Shown here piece after piece: positions 1 through 8,478 of a stretch of DNA of 64,000 nucleotides. The notes under the pieces were generated by a model that did not search any database, had not been told where the DNA came from, and saw only the letters and a list, made by a program, of their open reading frames with translations. The position numbers were made by a program, and so were the translations under genes. The DNA is taken from positions 1-64,000 of the forward strand of contig JAVBMR010000022.1 of assembly GCA_031552235.1 (NCBI GenBank). Direction: 5' to 3'. The first letter of the stretch is position 1. Each line of letters starts with the position of its first letter. The DNA is from WRDF01 sp031552235 (lineage in GTDB: Bacteria > Bacteroidota > Bacteroidia > Bacteroidales > Rikenellaceae).

Positions 1-108
1 GAAGTCTTTGAATATATCGAAATCTGGTATAATAAGATCAGACGCCATAAAGCGCTGAACAATATGACTATCGACGAGTTCTGGAAACTAAACGCAAAAA
101 GTGCTTAA
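1..108 (+). CDS. IS3-family transposase (orfB), C-terminal 35 residues
   Basis: Frame 1 is open from the first base to a TAA at 106-108. It reads as the end of an IS3/IS150-type DDE integrase-core transposase. The ending, with an aromatic- and Arg/His-rich stretch (WYN..RRHKALN) and then a short loop of the 'MTIDEFW' kind, is typical of the rve/rve_3 domain just after the catalytic glutamate. Only this tail is visible, so completeness and activity cannot be judged. The product would catalyse cut-and-paste or copy-out transposition. No functional link to the following pyrC region is suggested. Confidence 0.75.
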   Translation, partial: EVFEYIEIWYNKIRRHKALNNMTIDEFWKLNAKSA

Positions 109-138
109 CTTTTTGTGCAGAATAAGTTGGGAAATCCA
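1..138 (+). mobile_element. right end of an IS3-family insertion sequence
   Basis: The window opens inside an insertion sequence. A transposase tail (1-108) is followed by about 30 non-coding bases ending ...GGGAAATCCA, consistent with a right inverted repeat that ends in CA as IS3-family elements do. The left end lies outside the window, so the terminal repeat and target duplication cannot be confirmed. The exact boundary at 138 is inferred. Confidence 0.6.
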
Positions 139-252
139 GTATGAATAAAGGACATATCCGGGATGTAGTCGGGATCGTATTCGGCTATTGCGGCCTCGTC
201 CTTGTCGGGTTCCGCTATCGGGTTGTAGTTGTTCATAAGCATGCTTGTCGCG

Positions 253-1590
253 TTATCTGTCGAACTCCAAACGGCGTCCGCGGATGCTGCGGTCGAGTTG
301 GCCGTCGTTATAGGCGTGGCGGCCGTTCACGAACGTATGTAAGACCCTGTGTGAGAACTGCGTGCCTTCGAAAGGCGACCATACGCACTTGTAGAGGATG
401 TTGTCGCGCGAAACCGTCCACGGCGAAGCCGGGTCTACGATTACGATGTCGGCGAAATAGCCCGGGCGCAGGTAGCCGCGCTGGCTGACCTTGAACCGCT
501 GCGCCGGTGCGTGGCACATTTTCTCGATAACTTTTTCCACGGAAAGTACCCCCTGCCTGGCAAGCTCCAGCATCGCGGCGAGCGAGTGCTGGACGAGCGG
601 TCCGCCCGACGGGCATTCCCAGTAGGACCGTTGCTTTTCGGCGAGCGTGTGCGGGGCGTGGTCGGTGGCTACGACGTCGGCCTTGCCGCCCAGCAACCCC
701 TCGCGGAGCGCCGCGCGGTCTGCCGCCGACTTGATGGCCGGGTTCCATTTTATGAAATTGCCCTTCAACTTGTAGTCTTCCTCCGAAAACCACAGGTGGT
801 GGGCGCATATTTCGTTCGTTATTTTCTTCTCCGCCAGCGGCTTGGCATCGAACAACGCCAGTTCCTGCGCGGTGCTGAGGTGCAGTACGTGGAGGTTCGA
901 ACCATACTTGTCTGCCAACTCCACGGCGTGTGCCGACGAACGGTAGCAGGCCTCGGCGTTGCGGATCTGTGGGTGCATCCATGGCTCGATGTTTTCGCCG
1001 TATTGGGCGCGGAATTCCTCAATGTTGGCGCGGATCACCGCCTCGTCTTCGCAGTGGGTGGCGATCAGGACGGGGCTTTCGGCGAAGATGGCCGACAGCG
1101 TCTTCTGGTCATCCACGAGCATGTTGCCGGTCGACGACCCCATGAACACCTTCACGCCGCACACGGTGTGCGGGTCCAACTGCCTTATCTCTTTGAGGTT
1201 GTCGTTTGTCGCCCCGAGATAGAACGAGTAGTTGGCGAGCGAGGTTTCTTCCGCCCGTGCGTATTTCCATTCCAAACTTCCCTCGTTGGTGGTCGGCGGT
1301 TTGGTGTTGGGCATCTCCATGTATGAGGTCACGCCTCCCGCGACCGCGGCGGCCGATTCGCTGGCTATGTCGCCTTTCTCGGTCAGGCCGGGCTCGCGGA
1401 AATGCACCTGGTCGTCTATGATGCCGGGTATCACCAACTTTCCTGCGGCGTCGATGCGTGTGCCATAAAATTCGCCGCTGAACTTTCCCTCGCCGACAGC
1501 GGCTATGCGGTCGCCTTCGACAAGCACATATCCATTGCGGCTCAGGCCCTCGTTCACGAGCGTGCCGTTCTCTATAAGTATCTTTCCCAT
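253..1590 (-). CDS. pyrC: dihydroorotase
   Basis: Dihydroorotase (445 aa), an amidohydrolase that cyclises N-carbamoyl-L-aspartate to dihydroorotate in the third step of pyrimidine synthesis, in the cytoplasm. Visible metal-site residues are the N-terminal DQVHFREPG motif (His63 and Arg65), the bridging lysine in VKVFMG (Lys147, carboxylated in this family), His179, His237 and Asp310 in ATDHAPH. Length fits class I bacterial enzymes. It follows the glycosyltransferase gene by 4 nt, with an AAGGAG-type site inside the end of that gene, so the two are co-transcribed. The carAB genes of the same pathway lie at the far end of this window. Allantoinase is a related alternative but is less likely. 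Confidence 0.92.
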   Translation of the reverse strand: MGKILIENGTLVNEGLSRNGYVLVEGDRIAAVGEGKFSGEFYGTRIDAAGKLVIPGIIDDQVHFREPGLTEKGDIASESAAAVAGGVTSYMEMPNTKPPTTNEGSLEWKYARAEETSLANYSFYLGATNDNLKEIRQLDPHTVCGVKVFMGSSTGNMLVDDQKTLSAIFAESPVLIATHCEDEAVIRANIEEFRAQYGENIEPWMHPQIRNAEACYRSSAHAVELADKYGSNLHVLHLSTAQELALFDAKPLAEKKITNEICAHHLWFSEEDYKLKGNFIKWNPAIKSAADRAALREGLLGGKADVVATDHAPHTLAEKQRSYWECPSGGPLVQHSLAAMLELARQGVLSVEKVIEKMCHAPAQRFKVSQRGYLRPGYFADIVIVDPASPWTVSRDNILYKCVWSPFEGTQFSHRVLHTFVNGRHAYNDGQLDRSIRGRRLEFDR

Positions 1591-1594
1591 CTCC

Positions 1595-2320
1595 TTATCC
1601 GTTAACCCGACCCCTGATCCTGCGGAATTTCAGTCCCATCACCCCCCAGAACGCCTCGCCGAATATGCCGCTGCTCATTTTCGAAGTCCCTTTTCGTCTT
1701 TCGGTAAATATTATCGGCACCTCGCGTATGTCGAACCCGAGCTTCCACGCCGAGTATTTCATCTCTATCTGGAATCCGTAGCCTTTCATCCGGATGTTCG
1801 AGAGGTCTATCGTTTCGAGGACTTCGCGCGAGTAGCCGACGAATCCTGCGGTGGAGTCCCTGACTGGCATTCCCGTGACCGCGCGGACATATACCGATGC
1901 GAAGAACGACATCAGCAACCGCCCCATGGGCCAGTTCACGACCCTCACGCCATGTATGTAGCGCGACCCGATGACCACGTCCGCCCCGTCGAGGATAGCC
2001 TCGTAAAGCCGCGGCAGGTCTGCCGGGTCGTGTGAAAAATCGCAGTCCATTTCGAAAACGCAGTCATACCCCTTTTCGAGCGCCCATTCGAACCCTGTGA
2101 TGTAGGCTGTTCCGAGACCGAGTTTGCCCCGGCGTTCGATCATGTGGAGTCGGCCTTCTGATTGCGCCTGGCAGCGCCGCACTATGTCGGCGGTCCCGTC
2201 GGGCGAACCGTCGTCCACGATGAGTATGTCGAACGGGACGTCGAGGCCTAACACGGCGCCGATCATCGCCTCGATATTCTCGCTTTCGTTGTATGTGGGT
2301 ATGATTACGATTTTGCGCAT
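1595..2320 (-). CDS. family 2 glycosyltransferase, polyprenol-phosphate mannosyltransferase type
   Basis: A 241-aa GT-A fold glycosyltransferase without C-terminal membrane segments. It opens with IIPTYNESENI, followed by IVDDGSPDGT near residue 35 and the DxD metal site MDCDFSHDP near residue 95. This arrangement matches dolichol/polyprenol-phosphate mannosyltransferases (DPM1-like), which load a sugar onto a lipid carrier at the inner membrane for envelope glycan synthesis. The donor sugar cannot be read from the sequence. It is the first gene of an operon with pyrC. A -7 box on the minus strand (TATATTTG, 2350-2343) at the edge of repeat C would start transcription about 15 nt before the ATG. 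Confidence 0.85.
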   Translation of the reverse strand: MRKIVIIPTYNESENIEAMIGAVLGLDVPFDILIVDDGSPDGTADIVRRCQAQSEGRLHMIERRGKLGLGTAYITGFEWALEKGYDCVFEMDCDFSHDPADLPRLYEAILDGADVVIGSRYIHGVRVVNWPMGRLLMSFFASVYVRAVTGMPVRDSTAGFVGYSREVLETIDLSNIRMKGYGFQIEMKYSAWKLGFDIREVPIIFTERRKGTSKMSSGIFGEAFWGVMGLKFRRIRGRVNG

Positions 2321-2343
2321 CGGAAGAGTGTGCTAATAAGTAC

Positions 2344-2424
2344 AAATATAGTGAAAGCCGGGAGATATCGTGCTAATTTATCCGCAAAGATATCCGAGGC
2401 GCCTCCTATATTCTCTAAATATAG
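2344..2424. repeat. dispersed repeat C, copy 1 (imperfect palindrome at a divergent promoter)
   Basis: An 81-bp element beginning AAATATAGTGAAAGCC and ending ATATTCTCTAAATATAG. The two halves are imperfect inverted repeats. Near-identical elements lie at 50124-50204 and 54826-54907. Its left edge forms a minus-strand -7 box (TATATTTG) for the glycosyltransferase-pyrC operon. A plus-strand -7 box (TACTTTTG, 2425-2432) abuts its right edge and faces the next gene, so the element behaves as a bidirectional promoter cassette. Function is inferred from position. Confidence 0.7.
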
Positions 2425-2432
2425 TACTTTTG
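2425..2432 (+). promoter_or_regulatory. -7 box for the FAD-dependent oxidoreductase gene
   Basis: TACTTTTG matches the Bacteroidetes -7 consensus TAnnTTTG and lies 17 bp before the ATG at 2449. No convincing -33 TTTG is seen at the usual spacing. The short distance supports the chosen start codon. Confidence 0.5.
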
Positions 2433-2448
2433 CACAAAATTACAGCTT

Positions 2449-3999
2449 ATGCCACAAGATATTTCACTCAGCCTTATGCCCAAGCAGGCGGCGGACAAAC
2501 AGATATACGTAGCCCTTGCGGCCAAACAGGCGGGGATTCCCGAGTCGCGCGTGGCGCTGGCGCAGGTCGTGCGGCGCTCGGTCGACGCCCGCCGCGGACA
2601 GATCAAGGTCAACCTTGTGGTCAGGCTCTATGTGGACGATGAGCAAACGCCGCCCGAGGTGCATTTCGATTATCCCGACGTTTCGGGGCGGCCGGAGGTG
2701 GTGATCGTGGGGTCGGGCCCTGCCGGGCTTTTCTGCGCCCTGAGGCTTATAGAGCAAAAATACCGCCCCATCATACTGGAGCGCGGCCGCGACGTTTCAG
2801 CCCGCAAACAGGACATAGCCGCCATAAACCGTGGCGGCGCTGTCGATCCCGACTCGAACTACTGCTTCGGCGAGGGCGGCGCGGGGACGTTCTCTGACGG
2901 AAAACTCTTCACGCGCTCGAAAAAACGCGGCGACTACAACAAGGCGCTCCAAGTGCTGGTGCAGCACGGTGCGAACCCCGAGATACTCTGCGACGCCCAT
3001 CCGCATATCGGTACCGACAAGCTGCCGCGCGTGATAAGCAACATACGGCAGACTATTCTCGATGCCGGCGGGAGCTTCGTTTTCGAAAAACGTGTGACCG
3101 GACTGAAGATGAAGGACGGCCGTGCCATGGGCGTATTCTGCGGCTCGGAGTTGATCGAGGGCGCGGCGGTCGTCTTGGCTACGGGCCACTCGGCTCGTGA
3201 CATCTACGATATGCTCGCGAAGCAGGGCGTGCGGGTCGAGGCCAAGCCGTTCGCTATGGGAGTGCGTATCGAACACCCCCAGACGTTGATCGATCACATA
3301 CAGTACCGTCAGCCGAGGGGCGAATTTCTTCCGGCTGCCACATACACGCTTGCCGCTCAGATCGGCGGCCGCGGTGTCTATTCGTTCTGCATGTGCCCGG
3401 GAGGGTTTGTGGTTCCGGCTATGACCTCCGACGCCGAGTGTGTGGTGAACGGCATGTCGCCATCAGGGCGCAACTCGCCATACGCCAATTCAGCGATCGT
3501 GACAGAGGTGAGGCTCGACGATTTCGCGCACCTGCGCGAGAAGCACGGCGAACTGGCCGGGCTGGAATTTCAGCGCCTTTTCGAGCAGGCGGCGTTGGAG
3601 AACGGCGCCGCGGGGCATGTCGCGCCTTCGCAGCGTGTAGCGGATTTCGTAGCGGGCAAAGAGTCGAAGACGACCCCGAAAACGTCATACGTCCCCGGCC
3701 TTGCGGCCTCGCCTCTGCACGACTGGATGCCCGAGCTTATCTCGAAGTCGCTTCGCGCGGGGCTGGAGGAGTTCGGCCGCAAAATGAAAGGCTTCGTGAC
3801 GAACGAAGCCTGCCTGATAGGTGTCGAATCACGTACCTCGACGCCGGTGCGCATTCCGCGCGACCCCGAATCGCTTCAGCATACCGAGGTCGCCTGGCTG
3901 TACCCTGCCGGCGAGGGGGCGGGCTATGCCGGGGGCATCGTCTCGGCGGCGCTCGACGGCGAAAGGATCGCCGATGCGATAGCTTTGGCGTTGAAATAA
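2449..3999 (+). CDS. NAD(P)/FAD-dependent oxidoreductase, COG2509 type
   Basis: A 516-aa flavoprotein. An N-terminal region of about 80 residues precedes a Rossmann dinucleotide-binding motif, VVIVGSGPAGLFCA, near residue 85. A glycine-rich stretch (CFGEGGAGTFSDGKL) follows, and the C-terminus has the FAD-ribityl site YPAGEGAGYAGGIVSAALDG. This is the architecture of the widespread 'FAD-dependent dehydrogenase' family COG2509, whose substrate is unknown. CMCPGGFV in the middle is also typical. It stands alone, divergent from the glycosyltransferase operon, with repeat C between them. The family call is firm, but the physiological role cannot be inferred from context. Confidence 0.85.
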   Translation: MPQDISLSLMPKQAADKQIYVALAAKQAGIPESRVALAQVVRRSVDARRGQIKVNLVVRLYVDDEQTPPEVHFDYPDVSGRPEVVIVGSGPAGLFCALRLIEQKYRPIILERGRDVSARKQDIAAINRGGAVDPDSNYCFGEGGAGTFSDGKLFTRSKKRGDYNKALQVLVQHGANPEILCDAHPHIGTDKLPRVISNIRQTILDAGGSFVFEKRVTGLKMKDGRAMGVFCGSELIEGAAVVLATGHSARDIYDMLAKQGVRVEAKPFAMGVRIEHPQTLIDHIQYRQPRGEFLPAATYTLAAQIGGRGVYSFCMCPGGFVVPAMTSDAECVVNGMSPSGRNSPYANSAIVTEVRLDDFAHLREKHGELAGLEFQRLFEQAALENGAAGHVAPSQRVADFVAGKESKTTPKTSYVPGLAASPLHDWMPELISKSLRAGLEEFGRKMKGFVTNEACLIGVESRTSTPVRIPRDPESLQHTEVAWLYPAGEGAGYAGGIVSAALDGERIADAIALALK

Positions 4000-4072
4000 C
4001 CGGCATGGCCAGTCGGTAGACCGGATATTGCCGGCGATAAAGATATAGAGGGCGTAAAAGCCCCCTATCTTG

Positions 4073-5659
4073 TTATATATACCCGAACTTGCGTATCTTT
4101 TTCGAGACGGCCTCGACCACTTCACGCTCTATTATACCCGTCAGTACGTCGGGAGCGTCGTGCCAGCGGTTCATCCTGAACATCCGGCGGTAGGTCAGCA
4201 GGTGGTTGTGGAATTCCGGCCAGCGCCGCGCCCAGTCCGAGGGCATGCGTATCTTCTGTATGACCGTGGCCGAGTTGGAAAGTATCCGCGCCTCTTTGTT
4301 GCCGCCCTGGTGGAACCATTCTATGCGTGTGAGGCCGCACAGCGCCCCGACCGCCCTGGCGAAACCGCGCCCGCCGTTGTTGCTCTCGACGAAAGCTATG
4401 CGCGTGAGGTTGCGCTCGAACATGTCGGCGACGAGTTTTTCGGTCACCTCCATCGGCTCGCGCGAGTAGACTATGTCGGTGATGTATATCAGCCCGTCAG
4501 CCGCCACATCGTAACACACCGAGCATAGGTAGTCGTCGCCCAGGTCGGCTGTGTCGGTATAATTCCCCTTGCGGACGGCCTCGCACGGGATGTCGGAATA
4601 GGTCGCGAAGCGGTTGCCGTACAGTAGCCCGTCGCGCAGCGAAGGCCGCCCCTGGAACATGCAGTCGAACCAGTGGGCGTCCAGGTTGCGTTTTTCGAGC
4701 AGCAGTTTGGCGCTGTGCCGATGCGGCCAGAGCGCCTCTCCCTCTGCGCGCGGGTCGACCTCGGTGGCGGGGCTTTCTTTGAGGGCCTCGAAGTTCACCA
4801 CCAGCCAGTGCGACGGATCGACGGTGTCTATCTGCCGCCACTCGGTAAGCCGGACGCTTTCTTCTTTTTCGAGCAGTTTTCCCATAAGGTCTTCCTCGTG
4901 CCAGCGCGTGAAGACTATGAGTTCCTGCGAGGTGTTGTGGAGCCTCGTGCGCACGACCGAGGTGTACCATTCCCAACAGTTCTCGCGTATGACGGGCGAG
5001 TTGGCCTCCATGGCGTCCTTGTAGAGGTCGTCGAGGATGAATATATCGACCTCGTTGCCCGTGAGCGACCCTTCGCGCCCGACGGCGAGAATCTCTCCGC
5101 GGCGGCCTACTATGTCGACCTGCGTCGATGTGCGGACGTATTCCGAGCGGCCCGACAGGGGTTTTATCGTGGTTTCCGGAAACATTCCCGAGTATGCTTC
5201 GAGGTCGAGTATTCGTTGTATTCGGCGGTTGAACCGCGAGGCAAGCGTCTGGTTGTAGGACGATATGGCGATCTTCAGATCGGGGTTCAGTCCCAGCATG
5301 TAGGCCGGCATAAGGACCGACGAGCCGAGCGATTTGCCATGCTGGGGCGGGACGGACACCATGAGTTTGCGTATCTCGCCCCGGGCGAAACGTTCGAGTA
5401 TGCGGTAGTACGCCTCGTGGAACGGCGTCTTGCGGAAAGAGGGGTATACCTGCGCCGCGAAGTCGCAGAAGCCGGGGTCTGCGGGCGCAGTGTGTCCGGT
5501 GGCGCAGCCAACCCCTGCGATTGTGCCGGACAGGGGCGTTGTGGGCATAGCGGCACAGCCGGTTTTGTTGCCGGGCTTCTTGCGGCGTTTTATATCTGCC
5601 TTTTCTTGCGGCACAGGTAGTTCATTTCCGATTGCCGAGGAACTTTTATTTTTTGTCAT
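4073..5659 (-). CDS. phage terminase large subunit (remnant or domesticated)
   Basis: A 528-aa TerL-like protein. The packaging ATPase has a Walker A-like VPPQHGKS near residue 113 and a Walker B VDIFILDDL near 205. A C-terminal RNase H-fold nuclease is suggested by CYDVAADG, VESNNGG (about residue 420) and HDAPD, which together supply the usual acidic residues. In phages this motor cuts and pumps DNA into capsids. No portal, capsid or tail gene is nearby. Only the small hypothetical gene and the repressor at 5709-6837 accompany it, so this looks like a retained phage fragment. The first 60 or so residues are low-complexity and the true start may be later. The frame is intact and without stops. 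Confidence 0.8.
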   Translation of the reverse strand: MTKNKSSSAIGNELPVPQEKADIKRRKKPGNKTGCAAMPTTPLSGTIAGVGCATGHTAPADPGFCDFAAQVYPSFRKTPFHEAYYRILERFARGEIRKLMVSVPPQHGKSLGSSVLMPAYMLGLNPDLKIAISSYNQTLASRFNRRIQRILDLEAYSGMFPETTIKPLSGRSEYVRTSTQVDIVGRRGEILAVGREGSLTGNEVDIFILDDLYKDAMEANSPVIRENCWEWYTSVVRTRLHNTSQELIVFTRWHEEDLMGKLLEKEESVRLTEWRQIDTVDPSHWLVVNFEALKESPATEVDPRAEGEALWPHRHSAKLLLEKRNLDAHWFDCMFQGRPSLRDGLLYGNRFATYSDIPCEAVRKGNYTDTADLGDDYLCSVCYDVAADGLIYITDIVYSREPMEVTEKLVADMFERNLTRIAFVESNNGGRGFARAVGALCGLTRIEWFHQGGNKEARILSNSATVIQKIRMPSDWARRWPEFHNHLLTYRRMFRMNRWHDAPDVLTGIIEREVVEAVSKKIRKFGYI

Positions 5660-5708
5660 AGGTAATTGTCATTAATTGGTTCGTGTGGCAGAAGCGACCG
5701 CCCGCCGC

Positions 5709-6005
5709 TCAGCACGCTCCCAGCAGGTATGGCCGGAATTCGCTCCAACTGAAATCATCCCGTACGGGGCCTTCGGCATCGCATGCCGAAAACTCCCACC
5801 ATACGGGGACGATGTCGGTTATCCCTGTTGCCGCTCCTGTTTTGTCGGCGGGGTCGAGCAACGGTGCGCGGTAGATTATTAACGCAGTTTTCAGCACGCC
5901 GCCACTATCTCCACAGCCGCACTCCACCGTCCCGTTGAAATAATGGCGGTCGCCTATGCGCGACACTAAAAGCCGGGCAAGGTCTTTGTAATACAGTTCA
6001 TCCAT
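5709..6005 (-). CDS. conserved hypothetical protein beside the terminase
   Basis: A 98-aa acidic, soluble protein with no signal peptide or membrane segment. I place the start at an internal ATG (MDELYYKD...) because a -7-like TACTTTTA lies about 28 bp upstream on the minus strand, inside the longer open frame. The central PVWWEF stretch and C-terminal FRPYLL look conserved. I recall similar short proteins beside terminase genes in other Bacteroidales, but that is memory and was not checked. It ends 49 nt before the terminase start on the same strand and is probably co-transcribed with it. Function unknown. Confidence 0.55.
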   Translation of the reverse strand: MDELYYKDLARLLVSRIGDRHYFNGTVECGCGDSGGVLKTALIIYRAPLLDPADKTGAATGITDIVPVWWEFSACDAEGPVRDDFSWSEFRPYLLGAC

Positions 6006-6123
6006 GGCGTCGATCGGTTTGGTTTCGGACGTAAAAGTAACCGCCTGTCGCCCCCGGATTTTATATATGTTTTGAACGGCGTTCTTTTTTTGCGGCATGG
6101 ATGCCTGACGAAGATAAATTTCT

Positions 6124-6131
6124 TAACTTTG
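6124..6131 (+). promoter_or_regulatory. -7 box for the S24-like repressor gene
   Basis: TAACTTTG fits TAnnTTTG and lies 34 bp upstream of the repressor ATG, in the divergent gap facing the terminase cluster. No clear -33 element is seen. Confidence 0.4.
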
Positions 6132-6165
6132 TGTCAGTGCGGGTCAAAGAATTGAATACGGTAAT

Positions 6166-6837
6166 ATGGAAAGCAGGCTGAGGCAGTTGCGCAAGGCGTT
6201 GAACCTTACTCAGGAGGTCATGGCGCAGAGGATCGGGATCGGGAAGAGCGCCCTTTCGATGATCGAAACGGGCAAGGCGCCCTTGTCGGAGAGGAATAAG
6301 AATATCCTGGTGCAGGGATTGAACGTCAATCCCGACTGGATGGCGACAGGCCGCGGCGAGATGTTCAACGCTCCGCCGGACGTTCGGTCGTTCCTCGACC
6401 GCGACAACAACAAAATGCCGCTTCAGTCCGTTCCGTTGTATAGCCTCGAAGGGACCGATGGTTTTGCCGCCCTCCTGCGCGACAGTTCCGGGTATGCGCC
6501 TGTCGACCATATACATGTGCCGAACATGCCGCGGTGCGACGGGGCTGTGTACTTGGCCGGGGATGCCATGTCGCCTGTGGTCGGCAGCGGCGACATCGTG
6601 ATGTACAAGCGCATGGAGAGCATAGCCGATATATTCTGGGGCGAGATGTACCTGCTTGCGGTCGATGTCGCGGGAGACGAATACCTTACCGTCAGGATCG
6701 TGCGCAAGTCAGACAGGGCCGGTTACGTGAGGCTTTCGGGATACGGCTCCCCGCACGACGACAAAGAGTTGGAAATTTCGAAAATACGCGGACTGGCTTT
6801 CATAAAGGCGACGATCCGGATGAATTCGGCAGTTTAA
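6166..6837 (+). CDS. XRE-family repressor with a degenerate peptidase S24 domain
   Basis: A 223-aa CI/LexA-like regulator. Residues 1-60 form an XRE helix-turn-helix (RLRQLRKALNLTQEVMAQRIGIGKSALSMIE). Residues 85-215 follow the S24 fold. The cleavage serine of the usual G-x-S-M motif is alanine here (AGDAM, Ala134), and the lysine expected in the VKR position is arginine (Arg177). The protein should therefore bind DNA but not self-cleave. That is inferred from the motifs. It is divergent from the terminase cluster, so it may once have been that phage's repressor. Its DNA target is unknown. Confidence 0.8.
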   Translation: MESRLRQLRKALNLTQEVMAQRIGIGKSALSMIETGKAPLSERNKNILVQGLNVNPDWMATGRGEMFNAPPDVRSFLDRDNNKMPLQSVPLYSLEGTDGFAALLRDSSGYAPVDHIHVPNMPRCDGAVYLAGDAMSPVVGSGDIVMYKRMESIADIFWGEMYLLAVDVAGDEYLTVRIVRKSDRAGYVRLSGYGSPHDDKELEISKIRGLAFIKATIRMNSAV

Positions 6838-6857
6838 AATCTAATACACCGATAAAT

Positions 6858-7400
6858 ATGAATTTTAAAAGAATATTTTGCGCAATGTCCCTGGCGGCGG
6901 TTTGCGCTGTTTCGCTTCAGTCGTGCGTCAAAGACGGGAAAACCAAAGAGGCCGAGGAATATGTGAAAGTTGGCGATCAGGTGCCGTCGTTTTCGGTGAA
7001 GGTTCCCGGCGGAAGTACCGAGAGTTTTGCCAAATCCGATTTTCTGGGCAAGAGTTCGCTGATCGTGCTTTTTACCGCGGAATGCCCCCATTGCAGGGTA
7101 TTGATGCCAATAGTCGATGCGGCATGGCAGGAAGTAAAGGACGATGGCGGATACCGAATAATCCCTATAGCCCGCGAAAGCCTCCAGGGCGCTGTCGATG
7201 CGGCATGGAGCGAAAACGATATGACAATGCCCTACTACCTCGATTCCGACAGGTCGGCATATCGCAAGTTCGCCAGCATCTATGTGCCGCGGATCTACCG
7301 TGTGGATGCCGCCGGGGTCATCAGGTGGATGCAGACCGGGGAAGAGGGCATTACCAAAGAAGTGTTGTTGAACCGTCTCGGTTACATCGACGGGCTTTAG
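6858..7400 (+). CDS. thioredoxin-like lipoprotein (TlpA/AhpC-TSA fold)
   Basis: A 180-aa exported lipoprotein. A short signal peptide ends in the lipobox LQSC (Cys23). The thioredoxin-like domain carries a CPHC redox centre (Cys76-Cys79) in the FTAECPHCR context typical of TlpA/ResA-type disulfide reductases, and a later YVPRIYRVD stretch corresponds to the cis-proline region. It likely acts in the periplasm, anchored to a membrane, reducing or isomerising disulfides. A longer upstream frame overlaps the repressor gene. The ATG at 6858 is chosen because it gives the complete signal peptide. It lies 20 nt after the repressor stop and may share its transcript. Confidence 0.85.
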   Translation: MNFKRIFCAMSLAAVCAVSLQSCVKDGKTKEAEEYVKVGDQVPSFSVKVPGGSTESFAKSDFLGKSSLIVLFTAECPHCRVLMPIVDAAWQEVKDDGGYRIIPIARESLQGAVDAAWSENDMTMPYYLDSDRSAYRKFASIYVPRIYRVDAAGVIRWMQTGEEGITKEVLLNRLGYIDGL

Positions 7401-7510
7401 CCTTGGTGTTCCCGGTTTTCGCAGAAAGCCGTCGGCCGGTGTCGCGGGCTGGCCGCTAAGGCGACACCGGCAGGGCGTAATGGTCGTTTCACGCTATAAC
7501 GTTTTTGGGA

Positions 7511-7651
7511 TTATCCCTTTTAGTCGTGTATTTATGTTTCGGCATGCGAAGCAAGCCGTCAGTCCGCAGCCTCCCGGCGCGGAGTGATGAATATCATTCA
7601 TCCCCCCGCTGGCTGCAGGCCGTAAACACAGAACACGACTAAAAGGGATAA
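7511..7651. repeat. 141-bp stem-loop with perfect 19-bp terminal inverted repeats
   Basis: The arms TTATCCCTTTTAGTCGTGT (7511-7529) and their exact reverse complement (7633-7651) enclose 103 bp. The pairing continues imperfectly inward, and a second inverted repeat (GATGAATATCATTCATC) sits in the middle. No gene or T-run is associated. It could be a MITE-like element or a structured transcript. No target duplication is visible. Confidence 0.75.
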
Positions 7652-7984
7652 TTCCGATTTATAATGCCTGCCGTACAAATATTTTTGTTCCCGAATCAAA
7701 AAAACGATTCATTTTCCTCCTCCGGGAGTTGACCTTCGGTCTTCTTCCTTGTCGCTCGGAAAAGCTAAAGCAACCTTCGCTTTTCGCTCACTCCTGCGTC
7801 AACTGCGGGGCATAGCCTGCAAGCAGTCTCTGCTCCCGCTGCGAGCGTCGGTTCAGGCGCCCCGAGGGGTGCCTGACGGCCTTCAAAAGAGGCCGAACAA
7901 GTTTTAAATGGATAATTCAGTAACGTTTTGGGTGCGGTAAACGCCACTGCTCTCACCGCATGCCGGGGAGCACTATTTTAAACC
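7652..7984. other. non-coding stretch with low-complexity repeats
   Basis: No convincing gene is present. It holds AT-rich sequence, then a GC-rich block (about 7720-7905) with many short CGCTCG/GCGAGC words. One segment near 7830-7855 is a near-reverse-complement of a segment near 8250-8275. It looks like degenerated intergenic repeat sequence. Confidence 0.5.
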
Positions 7985-8160
7985 GCTTGTCCGCAAAAAT
8001 ACCCCAGCCTTTAAACAGGTCGTTGTTAATCTTACGGTGTCGCAAAGCGACACCCGCAGCCTGCCGCCGCCCCATGCGGCGGGCTGCGTCACTCGCAGAA
8101 GGCTCGTTCGCGCCCACCGCCGGCGGCAGACTGCACCGCAGAGGTAGTATTACGGATAAG
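7985..8160. repeat. dispersed repeat A, copy 1 (MITE-like, 176 bp)
   Basis: It starts GCTTGTCCGCAAAAATA and ends TTACGGATAAG, so the termini are imperfect inverted repeats. The interior contains CATGCGGCGGGCTGC and CCACCGCCGGCGGCAGACTGC. The whole element aligns with 63590-63767. Shorter or partial relatives are at 19165-19275 and 41319-41382. It is non-coding and lacks a transposase, which fits a non-autonomous MITE-type repeat. Confidence 0.75.
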
Positions 8161-8478
8161 TATATTATTTGCACCCGTTGTGCATTTAGAAAACGAGGCA
8201 TTAAAGTCTCATTTGCCTGAGAATCAGCTTTGCAAAGCAAAGCTGTCGGCCCGCAATCGACGCTGCGAGCGAGAGCAGAGGCCACAAGTGGACTATGCCG
8301 AGCCGCGAGGATAAAAACAAACGAAGTGCTGTTGGCTTTCCACCCGGCTCGGAGGGCTGGTCGCTTCGGCGACACCGATAGGGCGTGAACGTCGATGCAC
8401 ACCTGAAACGCTGTGATGCGAAACTATGCCGTCGGCGGCGACATACTGCGACATAGAAATATTCTTGCCGATAAATTG
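8161..8478. other. non-coding gap downstream of the porin gene
   Basis: It holds a short hairpin (AGCTTTGCAAAGCAAAGCT near 8229), GC-rich repeat words shared with 7720-7905, and a stretch at about 8440-8476 resembling the right end of repeat A (ATATTCTTGCCGATAA). No gene is seen. Confidence 0.45.
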
